A stretch of 64,000 bases of DNA, taken from positions 8,432,001-8,496,000 of the forward strand of contig JAILWY010000021.1 in the NCBI GenBank assembly GCA_022113835.1, written 5' to 3'. How positions within the stretch are numbered: the stretch's first letter is position 1; each line of letters begins with the position of its first letter. A program made the position numbers and the translations under genes. Of the stretch, positions 23,195-34,200 are shown piece after piece. The DNA is from Atopsyche davidsoni (Eukaryota > Arthropoda > Insecta > Trichoptera > Hydrobiosidae). The notes below the pieces were generated by a model. That model was not told the origin of the DNA. It did no database searches and saw only the letters and a program-made list of their open reading frames with translations.

Positions 23195-23405
23195 TACCCT
23201 GTTGATGGTCAAGGCATTTGTTTGGTGAAAATCCATTTTTTATTAATGATTTAAAATGACTTTTTATAATTTCTTCACGATGAGTTTATTTTATCATTTA
23301 TGCATGACTAGTTTCAACCAAAAGACTTGGTCATCATCAGATGCAGAACAAATCGGATGATGACCAAGTCTTTTGGTTGAAACTAGTCATGCATAAATGT
23401 TAAAA
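23195..23405. mobile_element. Family A head-to-head repeat pair
   Basis: The minus-strand copy spans about 23195-23343, with diverged equivalents of the CAAGGCATTTG, TTCACGA and TGAGTTTATT blocks. It is followed by an opposed partial plus-strand copy (23350-23400). The arms TTTATGCATGACTAGTTTCA (left) and TGAAACTAGTCATGCATAAA (right) are perfect complements and enclose a short spacer, GCAGAACAAATC. Both arms contain a hammerhead-like core. Confidence 0.65.
23301..23343 (-). ncRNA. Hammerhead-like ribozyme core, family A (best preserved)
   Basis: On the minus strand: GCAT, CTGATGA (complement of 23334-23340), extra T, stem II GACCAA-GTCTT-TTGGTT (five Watson-Crick pairs plus a G-T), GAAA (complement of 23312-23315), C-TA-G mini stem III, GTC cleavage triplet (complement of 23306-23308), then ATGC, which pairs with the initial GCAT as stem I. 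All conserved core positions are present apart from the one-base insertion. The opposed plus-strand copy has CGGATGA at 23354-23360 (one core change) and GAAA/GTC at 23379-23388. Confidence 0.6.
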
Positions 23406-26400
23406 AAAAAATATTTAAAAGCATAAAATAGTACGAATGTTTTAAGTACTGCTTTTTTCCCCTTAAAAGTGATGATTTCTTACTGATATATTTTAAATGG
23501 CTATTTGTGTGTTTTGTGAACGAGTGTAGATAATATACATAAAGCGTTCAAGGTATAAATAGATTTCTATATACAAAGTTACAACAATAAAGTTTCTTTT
23601 TAAAAGACACCGTAACATTTCTCCCAAACATAAGAACTTTAATTTATACGTGTAAGGATAGTTTACAATAATGATGGAAATTTTATTTGCCTGACGGTCG
23701 CACGGTACACCCGGCTTGGAGAACACTCCGGCATAAAAATGTTCATAAAAGGTCTCCGACACTTTAAACCATAGGCAAATACTGATATTCATACGACCTC
23801 GTTGCTACAGCCATGTTTATATGCATATAGACCTGGCACAGTGTTGAAATGACAGAAAATATAATATTAAAGCTTAGAAGTAAAAGGCTTAAAGTTTGTT
23901 CGTATTTAATCATAATATTTTGAATCAATCAATATGGTTACTTAGATTTTGAAATAATTACTGTTGAGTGTGTACAAAGATTTTTTCATAAAAGAAAAAA
24001 AAAATATCGCTAATAAACAGAGCATAAAATGTAAAGTTGATAGCCATAAAAATATTTGTCCTTGTAAACATTTTAATAGTATTTATAAAAAACACGACGA
24101 GCGATTTAAACAAATTTCAATTTATATGCAGACTAATCCATTTTAATTTTGATCGGAATATTTTTATTCATTTATACGCTACGCAAAAATGTGAAAAAAA
24201 TAAATCCGATAAATTGAATATATCGCAACGAATTGAAATTTATGTAGGTAATTATTTTTATGATTTTTTCCAATTTTAATCGGCGCGTGAGATTAATAAA
24301 AATGTGAAATTTGAAAAGTTTAAGGCACGTTTTATTTATGTAATAAAATTTATAACGTTACTACAATAAATATTTTTTTATTGTACATCGTGTAAAGAAT
24401 GGAGTATTGACATAAGATTTTATAATCATCATCAAAAAAACTTAGACGTTTTTTAATGTTAAACTGCTTAGTCTCTAACGATCTGCTAAAATAATGACGC
24501 GTTGTTCAAATAAATTATTGACATTGATCATACATAATTGATGAACAATTCAACATACTAGTTTAGAGGTTTTATTTATTTAAAATAAAATAATTGAATT
24601 GAAAGATTGATTGCATAGTTTTCATTTAAGTAACATTTTGAAGTTAGTACCCTCTCTGAGTCACCTGTTAACAAATAACTGTTCATTAAAAAAAGTCAAG
24701 TGTACTAAATATGAGATAATAGCTTATGTAAAAATCACGTAAAAAATATTTTCAAATAAATAAGCCCAAGAAAGTGAAAGTATGCTGTATGATTTATGGT
24801 TTTTAATGTGCTATATAAATTATTAAATTCCAAAAGATGTAGAGCGTCTTTACTTTCCTTTTATTAAAAGCATTTAAGTTAATTTAAAGTATAATGTACG
24901 AATAAATTGTGGGTATTTCATCGCAGACTCGCCTTATACGGTAAACTTTCAGGTAAAATATTATACAAGGACCAACAATGTTTCGCAGTAGATTAAGGTC
25001 AATTGTTCTCTTTGTATTAAGATTATCAAAGTTCCCAAGTTAATGCCGGCAAAGAAAGTTATTAATTATTCTCCGTTGTATAGAAACTCACGCCTAGCTT
25101 TGGTGACAGTTTATTTCGGGTTATTCGAGGTGTACCGCGTTTGCTTTGCCAGATTAAATATTTTAAATTCTAAACAATACAACTATTCTTACTATAATCT
25201 CAGATTGCTTTATAATGCTAAGAGGCTTAAAAAGCTATCAGACTCAAGTATTATATTAAACAACCCTCGGATGTCTTTTTGATTATTGTTGTAGAGTAGA
25301 CTTATTACAGAGTTATTGATGCGAAAATAGTTTAATAAAAAATTATACACCTGGTTTTATTGGTAAACTGGTTTAATAAGAGTATCTATGAAAATATAAG
25401 AAAAAACTGTGAAGAGTACCGAAAGAATAGAACAAGGCAAAGATGCCTAATTATGTAAATTATTCTAATAAACATTCACTTTAAACGTTTTTGCAAATCT
25501 GTTCTGATAAGAAAGTAACATAAATTCGATTTCCGTTATTTCAGGCCATCGTAACAATTGAAAAGGCCGATGATAAGCAGACCTTTACGAGAGATACGGA
25601 ATAGTAATGTAGCGAATGAATTCAGAACTAAGAGATCACTTAGGGAAAAGGGTTATCAGGGAATACTCCCCACAGAATGGCCGCGAGAGCTCTGAAAGAT
25701 TTTTAAAGTGGTATGGAGCTGTATGAATATAACTTTTCTCCAAAAGTTTTTATTTTAGAAGTTGTATTTTATAAAGAAAATACACACACATAGTACTTTT
25801 CTAATTTAAAAATGATTACTTTTACATAAAAAAATTATTTGTTTAAGAATTTTTTTACTTTGGATAGGCAATGCAGAATAGAGTTAGCTAATGTAATAGC
25901 GGAAAAATAGTGGAAAAAACACCTGAAATAGTATTTTCCCAGTCAGCAATATCCATGCTACATATACATGTGACTATGTTTATCCTGCGACGGAATTTAT
26001 GGCTCCAGAAGGAGATGTTATTTCACATGAAGTGTCGGGTGCTATTATACAATGTTTACTTCTTGAAGACAATTTCAAAAACCATTATTTAAATATACTT
26101 TGAGATGAAAGCATCAGATATTAATTAGTTAAGCGTACCGTTAAAGTTTATGGGCTGGTGTTTGATTTGAATAATAATATTTCAACCCAACACCAGTACA
26201 CAGAGAAGAAACCAGACAAATTTAAAGTTGAACATTAACAATATTGTACTGATTGGCAAAAAAGTTTATGGAAACCAATCTTCATTGAGCTTTACGAACA
26301 GCTGTCGATGAAAACGAAGAAATGAAACGGGTTCGGGAAACTACTATAAAATATATTGCTACGAAAAGTGATTTGATAATTTTATGTTAAAAGTGTTAAA

Positions 26401-27235
26401 TACAAAAGTGCTTCTAAAACAGCGAGACATAAAAAAATATAGCTTTAAGAATAATTAATCATCGGAAACACTGAAAGATATATTTCTTTTTTTATAACAT
26501 TTGAAAACGAATGCAATCATTCTTCAAAAGCAATTGCAACCTTTTGCCTATAAAATCACGTTAAAGGCTGGGATGCTTTCTGTTATATAACGCCATGGAA
26601 GGCAAACGGAAACGTAAATACCATAATAAAACCTGTTCTTCATTGATACGGATTGAAAACAAACGAAATGTTTGCTATAACCGTAGAATACGAATCGTCT
26701 ATAATAAGAGCGGGGGAAAAACAACAACATCTTACCATATTATACTATTTTTATTTTACGTTACCTCGATAAGTGGATGGGATTCCTTTAATTCTTGCAC
26801 GTATGTTGTGAATTGCAACTGATAAGGCAAAACGAGAATACAATATAAAACTCGGTTTACAAACGAGGGTATTTCGTTTTTAAATAATAATAGAAAAACC
26901 ACGCAAAATAAAATTTGATTATTGAATTTCCGTTCAGATTCAATCATGTTTTTAGAACGAGGAGGATTATCTTAAATGCGTTGTTCACTTTTTGATACAA
27001 CCTGTAGTATATGATTTTTTAGTTTCAAAAAGCTTTGAGTATCTTTAACTCTAGTTTTAATTCAACACTCCCAATTTAATATTTCAAATAGTGCAAACTT
27101 TTGAATATGAATATATTTGAAACAACAACATAATAAATCTTTTTTAAAAAATACCACACACGTCTCTGAATAAAATACGAATTAAATAAAAAAATGAACC
27201 GCATTGCTTTTAGTGTAAAATTACCCATAAAAATG
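23406..27235. other. AT-rich non-coding DNA
   Basis: No gene, RNA or transposon ends recognised. Frames of 60 to 99 codons (23493-23792 minus, 23964-24146 and 24037-24279 plus, 25043-25282 plus, 25910-26092 plus, 26595-26822 plus) are Lys/Ile/Phe/Tyr-rich and show no motif. A modestly GC-richer spot lies at 25660-25700. Confidence 0.65.
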
Positions 27236-27510
27236 CTTTACAGGTAATGGGAGCACATTGGCATTTGCATCGCTGAGCGCTAACATTAACGTATCGCCGC
27301 ACAGTGGCCCGGCAGCCTCGAATGTTATTACAATATAAATAAAGCTTTAACAAATAATAAAACGCCCGTAACCCGTTCTCCTGTCGAATGTATGTTTTTC
27401 ACGTACGGTACTAATTTGGAATTATGTCGGCTACGTGCGTGGCGGCTCCTAGGCCGTCTGCGGAGGCGCCGGCCCGCGGGGAGGGAAGCTGGGCTTCCGG
27501 GTTGATCAGG
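27236..27510. other. GC-rich patches
   Basis: Two islands: about 27240-27320 and 27430-27505, the latter with GGAGGCGCCGGCCCGCGGGG. The plus frame 27424-27753 begins in this island but runs into unrelated AT-rich sequence. No domain. Confidence 0.4.
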
Positions 27511-27734
27511 TTAAAGTCTTCAAATATCTCAAATTTATATAATATTTTTGACTGTGAGTACTTTGTGAAATACACTTTTAATATTTTAAATAAAATAGAC
27601 CTCCAGCCACTAGCGCAAATTTTGCATCCACGTAAACGCCCCCTTTTCCTTAGATTTTTCCTTAGAAAATTAGCAGTAGTATGCTTTATCTATTGTTACG
27701 AAAAATGTGGCCTTCCGCTCTTTACTCTAACGTC

Positions 27735-27942
27735 AGGAGTTTTCTTCATATAGCCACATTTCCGCCGCCTCAATTTTTCGCATAGTAGCTGTCTTGAATG
27801 TCCAAGCATCAACTCCATAAAAGAGAACTGAGACGACATAACACTTGGTAAATCTCCAGTAAGGTTTCAGTGTTATATCTCTTGAGCATAGCACTTTTCT
27901 CAAATTATTAAACGTACTGCTTGCTGTTTCAGTTCTCACTGA
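27735..27942 (-). pseudogene. Non-LTR retrotransposon reverse transcriptase fragment (3' portion)
   Basis: Minus-strand translation of about 70 codons reads as the part of a LINE-type reverse transcriptase following the catalytic motifs: an SVRTETASSTFNNLRKVLCS segment, then LKPYWRFTKCYVVSVLFYGV, then DAWTFKTATMRKIEAAEMW. The order LYG-x-(D/E)-x-W-T ... K-x-(E)-x-MW is the usual signature of this region in insect LINEs, where a typical form is LLYGVDAWTL. The Asp-Asp catalytic box and endonuclease are absent and a stop follows at 27733, so this is a dead fragment. At its upstream end the frame continues into family B repeat sequence (27945-28026), giving a chimeric 97-codon frame with no biological meaning. 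Confidence 0.8.
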
Positions 27943-28050
27943 TAATGTCTCAATTTGATAATGCCAACGTGAAAGGTTGGCGAAACCGGTCCCCAATAAA
28001 ATTAAACATGTTGAAAAATTACACATGTATTTTATTTATAATATTATCTA
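27943..28050 (+). mobile_element. Family B repeat fragment abutting the LINE fragment
   Basis: The block CAATTTGATAATGCCAACGT, then AAAGGTTGGCGAAACCGGTC, then an AATAAAATTAAACATG tail is the single-arm version of the foldback elements at 3592-3824 and 60010-60217. Here it stands alone on the plus strand without the opposing arm. It joins the LINE fragment directly at about 27943. Confidence 0.65.
27952..27992 (+). ncRNA. Hammerhead-like ribozyme core, family B
   Basis: TTGATAA (27955-27961) stands in place of CUGANGA (two differences). It is followed by one T, a perfect 6-bp stem II GCCAAC-GTGAAAG-GTTGGC (27963-27981), GAAA (27982-27985), mini stem III ACCGGT and the canonical GTC triplet (27989-27991). 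Stem II is intact but the first box is off consensus at U3 and A8, which are catalytically important positions, so this copy is probably inactive. Confidence 0.4.
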
Positions 28051-28615
28051 GATTGTGTTCAATCATAAATGACCTTCTTATTTTAGTTTTAATGTTTATT
28101 AATGGCTTATTTTTCTATTTATGAGTTGTAGCTATATATTTTTCTTCGTAAAATTATTAAATATTACTTTTCCTGAGTAAAAAAGATTGCTTGGCTCAAA
28201 ACTAAATGTTTGGTTTAGCTCCATTAAGAGAAAAGGTAATATTTTTAGAGTATATATAAATAAATAAAAAAACTTTTATACATTTGATCTTTCAAGCGTA
28301 TTTTTGTGAAGGTTATTTACTTTTAATAGAGCTTATGGGCAAAAGTACTTTTATAAATAAAGCCGGCTGCCAAAACATCGCGAGAAAAAATAAAGCTTAT
28401 TTAAGCTTAAAAATTTATGGTTTACGGAGTAATTCTATTACGGTGATTAAAAATTATTTTTATACGCGATCTGAGGTATGTTTTGAGCAAAATATTTAAT
28501 TAATTTTGATGTTTGTCATATGGTTACAAATTTAAAAAAATATTATTTTTGAGTAATAATGATTAATTAAATTTTTTTAAATATTGAAAATTGATTAAAA
28601 AACTTTTTACAAGAT
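28051..28615. other. AT-rich non-coding DNA
   Basis: Nothing recognised. Confidence 0.7.
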
Positions 28616-28629
28616 TTTTAACAATCATA

Positions 28630-28920
28630 CTCTACAATATACAATATAAATATTGGTTGGCCTGGGCACATGTGTTCATATGAAGAGTTTGATTGTTAAA
28701 AATCTCGATAAACGGAAGTGATTCGTTAGTACAAAGGTTAGTACACCGGCCATGTAAACCAGGGGATGTGGGTTCAAATCCCACACAAATCACGATATTT
28801 TTCTGAGAATTTCTTTAAATCATCTTCTATGTATGAACTAATGTGCCCAATCATATTAGTAATAAAACCTGTATAGGCAAAATCGTACTTCCTGTGAGAC
28901 GGTCTTCACAAAAATCACAA
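28630..28920 (+). mobile_element. tRNA-Thr-like short repeat, most complete copy
   Basis: Order: TTTTTAACAATCATACTCT with its inverse AGAGTTTGATTGTTAAAAAT about 50 bp later; a full-length tRNA-like segment (28718-28793); a body GATATTTTTCTGAGAATTTC ... GAACTAATGTGCCCAATCATA; and the tail ACCTGTATAGGCAAAATCGT ... GTGAGACGGTCTTCAC ending about 28918. The body and tail recur at 14.6, 23.0, 31.1, 35.1-35.5 and 49.7 kb. An internal Pol III promoter within a dispersed repeat is the definition of a tRNA-derived SINE. Conserved sequence upstream of the tRNA part is unusual for a simple SINE. Confidence 0.75.
28718..28793 (+). tRNA. tRNA-Thr(UGU)-like segment of a SINE (pseudo-tRNA)
   Basis: 76 nt. 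The acceptor GTGATTC pairs with 3' AAATCAC except the last pair. The D region TAGTACAAAGGTTAGTAC carries the A box. The anticodon arm is CCGGC-CATGTAA-ACCAG, matching tRNA-Thr arms of the form CTGGT-CTTGTAA-ACCAG with UGU anticodon, but U33 is replaced by A. The variable region is AGGGGAT-like and the T arm GTGGG-TTCAAAT-CCCAC is perfect (B box). The U33 change and repetitive context argue against a working tRNA. Confidence 0.65.
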
Positions 28921-28959
28921 AAATATTATTTTCATTTGACGAATTATTTTGCATATAAA

Positions 28960-29360
28960 CACCCGATACTTGTGTGCGCTTTATAACAACGTATTTATGG
29001 GTTTCTTCACTCGGGCTCGGGTCGTATCTACGCCGGGGTTGCTTCTATAAAATCGCACATTCGTTTCGCGTTGCGAAGCCGCGTCGGAGGAGATATTCGA
29101 CGGCGCCGTTCGGTTTATGGACCAATATGATTTTTGCAGTCGCGGGGACGCGAGCGGAATCCCACGAGCAGACAAGCCGGCAAAATGTTCCAAAGGGGAA
29201 CCCGCGATGTGAGTTTGCCGGTGGACGCCTAAATTTTCAGCGGTTTAGCGCACCTCGACTTCAGCACGTAGTTTTTGTCGCGCTGTAACAAATTGAGTTG
29301 TTGGGAAATTTTCACGTTACATTTGCGCGCCGACGGTAGGCCCGGCTTGGTATTTATTCG
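28960..29360. other. GC-richer CpG patch
   Basis: About 29020-29350 is CpG-containing (GGGCTCGGGTCGTATCTACG, GCGTCGGAGGAGATATTCG). The 104-codon plus frame 28974-29288 and the 70-codon minus frame 28981-29193 overlap each other; neither has a recognised family. Confidence 0.4.
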
Positions 29361-30860
29361 CCGAGCTCTGGTGTGGAATTTGTTTTTGTGTTAAATAATG
29401 TTTGGCTTTGTTTTATTTATTAAATTGCGTTTGCGTTGCCGCCGAGTGCGCCAAATAAAGTGCATGCATAAAATAACTACTTTGCTGCTCTCCCCATTCT
29501 GTTGCTTGCGCATGGGTCAATTCTGTACCCTGAGGGTGTGTAAAGGATCGAAAATGAAGTAGTGAACTTGGAATGATTCTAGAGGGATGTGTTTTGGAAG
29601 TATCTTGTCGAGGTGGGGGGGCTCCTGCTATTTTTTTTGTAGCTTGCTGCAGAAGGAGTATCAGATCTAAACGCCAGAGTTTTGTAAGTAAAGGTTTTAA
29701 TTAGGCAGCTGCAATACACTTCCAATATAAAACTGCGGTGTAGAAAGAACCCGGGGACCCATTACACTATTTTTACTTTAGAAAACCATGAACACTGGCT
29801 CAGCATAAATATATGCTTGATGAAGATAAAATAACTATTCGGTACATCTGACCCCGAGAAGCATCGTATAAAACTAATATATTACTAGGAGTTATTGAGT
29901 ATGACAAGTGATGACTCCTTGTTATTAATTTTGTAAATTGCAATACAGATGTGTTGATAATCTGCTTTGTGATATTTCACAGCCGGCATTCCTACTATAT
30001 TCAGAATAAAATTGTACCGTTTGAGGTGCTGCGATGTATAAGTTTTAATATTTTCGTTTGTTACCAGTGAGTTAATATAATAAAACAGGTATGATTGAAC
30101 AACCTGAATTTTAATAAATCGATATAAAGATCGAGGCATTGCTGAGATTATGAAAAATGAAAGCGAGCATGAGCGTATCAGCGTACAACGTACGCAGAGT
30201 GAAAAAATACAAACAACGCGATACAAAAAATCCTTTGATGCAATTCCAAAGCAAACAAATTGGCCAAATAAGATGCGCGGCGGATAAAAAGTAACATAAT
30301 ATTTTATCTTGTGTAAAAAAATAACATAAAGGCTGAGTACAGAGGCGACGCCGACACTCTCCCCGCGAGGGTGTTGCTCGCATGAAGCGTTATGCAACAA
30401 GAGATCGGGCAGTACTGGATCATATAACAAATATTGCCTTTATTACGAAGCGCTTGCAAACGTGAGTCTTGTTGAGGCGAATTTCAAATAGATTTTTTAT
30501 TATAAAAGTATGAATAATATTTTTTTTATTAATTGTTAAATAACATAAATAAAAAAAATCACGTTTAAGGTACACGCTGCATATGCTCATTGCAAAAATA
30601 TGTAGGCGGGATTTTAATCCATATATCTAAGATTTGGAAGTATTTAGCTAAAATATATGCACGAGTACTGATGCGCATTGAAATGCGGTAAACTTAGTTT
30701 TTTCATGTTTGTATAAAATAATAAATTAATACATCTGTATTCCATGTAATACATAATTGTACTTAATTTTGTTGTTTCCCTTAAGACTATGCTATTTTAT
30801 GAGAGTTTTGTAACTCAATATAAAATTAATAAAAAAGTGCGAAAAAATCATAAAATTAAG
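29361..30860. other. AT-rich non-coding DNA
   Basis: It contains the longest frame of the window (29885-30430, minus, 181 codons). The product is hydrophobic, Tyr/Phe/Ile/Leu-rich and has no signal for any domain. An overlapping 90-codon frame exists in another phase. Without introns, homology or codon bias I treat it as chance. A short GC-richer spot lies at 30345-30375. Confidence 0.6.
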
Positions 30861-30947
30861 TCTTGTTGAGGGACAAGGCGTTTGATTCGTGAAGATTCAT
30901 TATTATAACTGGGTCATCATCAGATGCTTAACGAAACATTTAGTTAA

Positions 30948-30991
30948 GCATCTGATGATGACCCAGTGTATTGGGTCGAAACTAGTAATGC
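30948..30991 (+). ncRNA. Hammerhead-like ribozyme core, family A
   Basis: GCAT (stem I 5' half), CTGATGA (30952-30958), extra T, a fully Watson-Crick 6-bp stem II GACCCA-GTGTAT-TGGGTC (30960-30977), GAAA (30978-30981), C-TA-G mini stem III, GTA triplet (30985-30987) and ATGC (30988-30991) closing stem I with the starting GCAT. This copy has the strongest stem II of the window. Predicted cleavage would be after 30987. The consensus differences are the one-base insertion after CTGATGA and the very short stem III, a known feature of Penelope-like hammerheads. Confidence 0.6.
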
Positions 30992-31001
30992 AAATAATTT
31001 T

Positions 31002-31218
31002 ATGTCGATTTTTTTATTTAACGTCAATCAGATGCGTATTTATTACCCATTACGGGTTTATTATATTATTACTAATATGATTAGGCTTTGATTAGGCTAT
31101 GATTAGGCTATGATTAGGATGTGGGTTCAAATCCCACACAAATCACGATGATATTTTTCTGAGAGTTTCTTGAAATCATCTATGTATGAACTAATGTGCC
31201 TAATCATATTAGTAATAA
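31002..31218. mobile_element. tRNA-Thr-like repeat inserted in inverted two-part form
   Basis: The first part is inverted 3' sequence (ACGTCAATCAGATGCG, CCCATTACGGGTTTATTATA, CTAATATGATTAGGC). A short array of GATTAGGCTAT-like units follows (about 31077-31118), then forward-oriented T arm and body (ATGTGGGTTCAAATCCCACA at 31118, then GATGATATTTTTCTGAGAG and GAACTAATGTGCCTAATCAT). The 5' half of the tRNA is missing. Flanked by the 12-bp duplication GCAAATAATTTT. Confidence 0.75.
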
Positions 31219-31290
31219 GCAAATAATTTTGATAAACTCAAAGTGAAGACCAAATACACAGGTATTTTTATCATTATATTATACATAAAA

Positions 31291-34200
31291 TTAAGTTTTA
31301 CGATATTATAATAGGATAAGATTTTAGCTTAATCAGCATATATTATGCGTAATCAGCATATATTATGGCGCAGTACTAAATTGATTGATTATTAATAATG
31401 GTTTTGCCACAAATAAAAATACTGTGAGTTTTGGCAATAGTCCAATAAATTTTTTTATACACATGAATAGGAAACATTGATATATTTTAAATCAAACATA
31501 TATTCAAAGTAAATTTATGATTTATTTCAATGAATTATTGCAGATAAAAATGGGCTGATACAAAGCCATAAATAGCAGTCAGTGGCGATTTGTGAAATTG
31601 AAGATTTTTTCAGTTATTTTTTTAGTGATGTGGGGCTCACGTGTCGTGTAAGTGGCCAGTGCTCCGGCGGGGGTGGGTCGGGGATGAGCGAACAACCCCG
31701 CCAGGAGTCCCGGCGAGCGAGCAATCCGGACTTGTCTCTGCTGCGGCATTTTTTTAAAATCCTTTTTTAAATCTGGTTTAATTAAACTATTTAAGGCTGT
31801 TTTATTTTCTAGCAATTTAGAAATAAAAGAGAAAACGATCGCTGGGAAATGTGCTAATTAGAATTCCAACGAATACAACCCCCGTGCGAGATTTTTTGTA
31901 TTTTTATTTTATCCGTTTATTTGTACCTTTGGAAAATAAATACGTATTCAATGAAATATTGAACCATATATTTCTCTACAGTTTGCTTTAAACATTATTT
32001 GTAAGTTGAATTTTAAATCAAACGCATTTTCAAAACCCCAATAAAAAACCAACCAAAGCTTATAGCTTAATAAAGACTGTAAAGAGAAATAAAATCTAAT
32101 TTTTACAAATAATTAATTAGAGAAAAGTGTATAAATGTTTGTATGTATGTACCTATAAATAGTTTACTTTTGACTGTTACTTTTACTAATAGTGTTATAT
32201 AAGTAAAACAAAGCAAATAAGAGTAAAATAAGTATTAAATATTTATTTTTATTCTTAAACATTTTCCATCGTTTTGAATCATAGGTTTTCGGTAGTTATT
32301 TAACTTTCTCTATACAAAAAAAAAAAAACTGAAACCAAGATAATACGAGGGAGTGATGTATTTTGGATATAAATTATTATCGTTATAATCAATGCAATGT
32401 TAAGTTTCATTGTAATTAGTGAAGTCGATATTGGGTATGGGAACAATTACAGTTACTCAGTTATCTTAGTTACCATGTACTCTGAATTTGGTGTGAAATT
32501 ATATGGGATGCATCGTACTGTCGGCCGTCAGACAATGGTCTGGCAAAGCTTTGTTCAGACGTGACCAGCTGCAAGTTGCGACATGGCCACGCCATCGTTC
32601 CTGTGTCCACCCGCATCATCAAATATTAATCCTATTAAAACTGCGTTAACATATCGCGATGCCATGATTGAAAATTTAAATTACCCGATTTGTACAGGTA
32701 TCACTTTATTATGTACACAATATATCCACAAATAATAAAAAAAAAATATTGAATTATGCAGCGCACTTAAATAATATATTTTGTTACTTGCTATATTATT
32801 TTAACACAAATTTGTTCTAACAAAAAAAACGTTATCTGTACTGAAGCAATAATTTTATCATATAAATTTTTGAGTTTAGTTGAAACCGACCGTAAAATAA
32901 CTTGCAAACATATCCGTAATGCACGTAGTTTATATAACTATAACAAGACTTTTCACAAACTCAATACTTTATTTTCCAATCAGGTTAATAATCATTCTAA
33001 AATATATTTTATATCTGTTTTATTTCAGTTTTGAGTTGAAAATTTTATTATAAAACTACATATAAAATATTGAAAATCTAAACTTATATTTGGAAATAAC
33101 TGTCTCTTAACTCATACGATGTGTCCATATTGAAGGCTCTAAAAGCTGAAATGTTTGAAATATATCAGCGTATTTCAATGGATCATGTCTATAGAATCCT
33201 GAACTGATGTTTTTACAGAAGTGAAAAAGGCCATTTAGGTTCTAAAAAGAAAAAGTCTCTGCAGTGAAATAACTGCACAAACCCCGTAAAATTTTGGCGT
33301 TGGGACTGTTTTGGTGATCTGAAAACCGCAGCTGCAACATTACGAGCATGGGTTAGGATTTCTTCCAGGGATTGTCAACGACAAAAAATAATAATAAGTT
33401 CCGAAACAGTTGTATGCGAAACCTATACATTTTTTTTTAAGTCTAAAAAATCGAATCATTTTAACGGTTTTCTTGGATTTTATAAAAAATGTTGGGCATA
33501 TGTGATAAAAATTACAAAAAATACAAAATTCAAAGTTTTTAAATTTTATTTTTAATTTTTTTCTCGTATACGAAACTATTAAGGTTTTAAAATTCATAAC
33601 CCAAAAAACACTTTTGTTTATCAATCGAGAATAAACAATCGGTTAATATTAATCATACGATTTTGGTTATCTTCCATCTGAGGCGTTAAATTGTTCGCTC
33701 CGAAATTTCGAGATCAAAGAAGAATTTACTTTAAACTATTTATTCGATAAACAGTGGGGGCATTAATGGAATCCAAACAAAATTCCTTTGTCCCCGCAGT
33801 AACGGCGGCCACATGTGCCCCGCAGCGAGCGTCTTGCGGGAATCTGGCGGGTCTCACTTAGTAAAATTGGGTCAAACTAAGTTCTAAATTGAAGCCCAAG
33901 CCGCAATAGCTCCATATAGTCAAACTTCCTTAAGGAACAAGTTTTTTTTTTACACTAAAACGTATCCCGGAAAGGTAGTTAAGATTCCACTCGGACCCTG
34001 ATTCGTAGTCAATGGAGGATTTTATCGAAATTCTACGAGTAAAATGAAAGCCTGTTTTAATACGGGAGTGAGTCGTGTTGCTTACTGAAACTTTCGTTAT
34101 TTAAAAACTTTCTTTTATAAATGAGAATCTACACGCCTTTTTACCAACGCTTCCGAACGAGTATATTACTCGGCACAAAATGTTTCAAGCAATATAAAAT

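Larger units (their letters stand above)
30862..31290. mobile_element. Family A repeat with nested tRNA-Thr-like insertion
   Basis: The left part (30862-31001) contains the inverted tail (CTTGTTGAGGGACAAGGCG), a 24-bp-arm hairpin (30909-30932 / 30943-30966) and a plus-strand hammerhead-like core. The right part (31219-31280) resumes with GCAAATAATTTTGATAAACT and AGTGAAGACCAAATACACAG. The 12-bp GCAAATAATTTT occurs at 30990-31001 and 31219-31230 and flanks the inserted tRNA-Thr-like material as a target duplication. The layers therefore read: family A copy first, tRNA-like insertion later. Confidence 0.75.

Noticed and set aside
28718..28793. Functional tRNA-Thr gene
   Set aside because: U33 of the anticodon loop is A, one acceptor pair is lost, and the segment recurs with common flanks on both sides, so it is part of a dispersed repeat.
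29885..30430. Longest frame (181 codons, minus)
   Set aside because: Hydrophobic AT-driven composition, no domain, no splice or codon-bias support, and overlapped by another frame. Length is compatible with chance.
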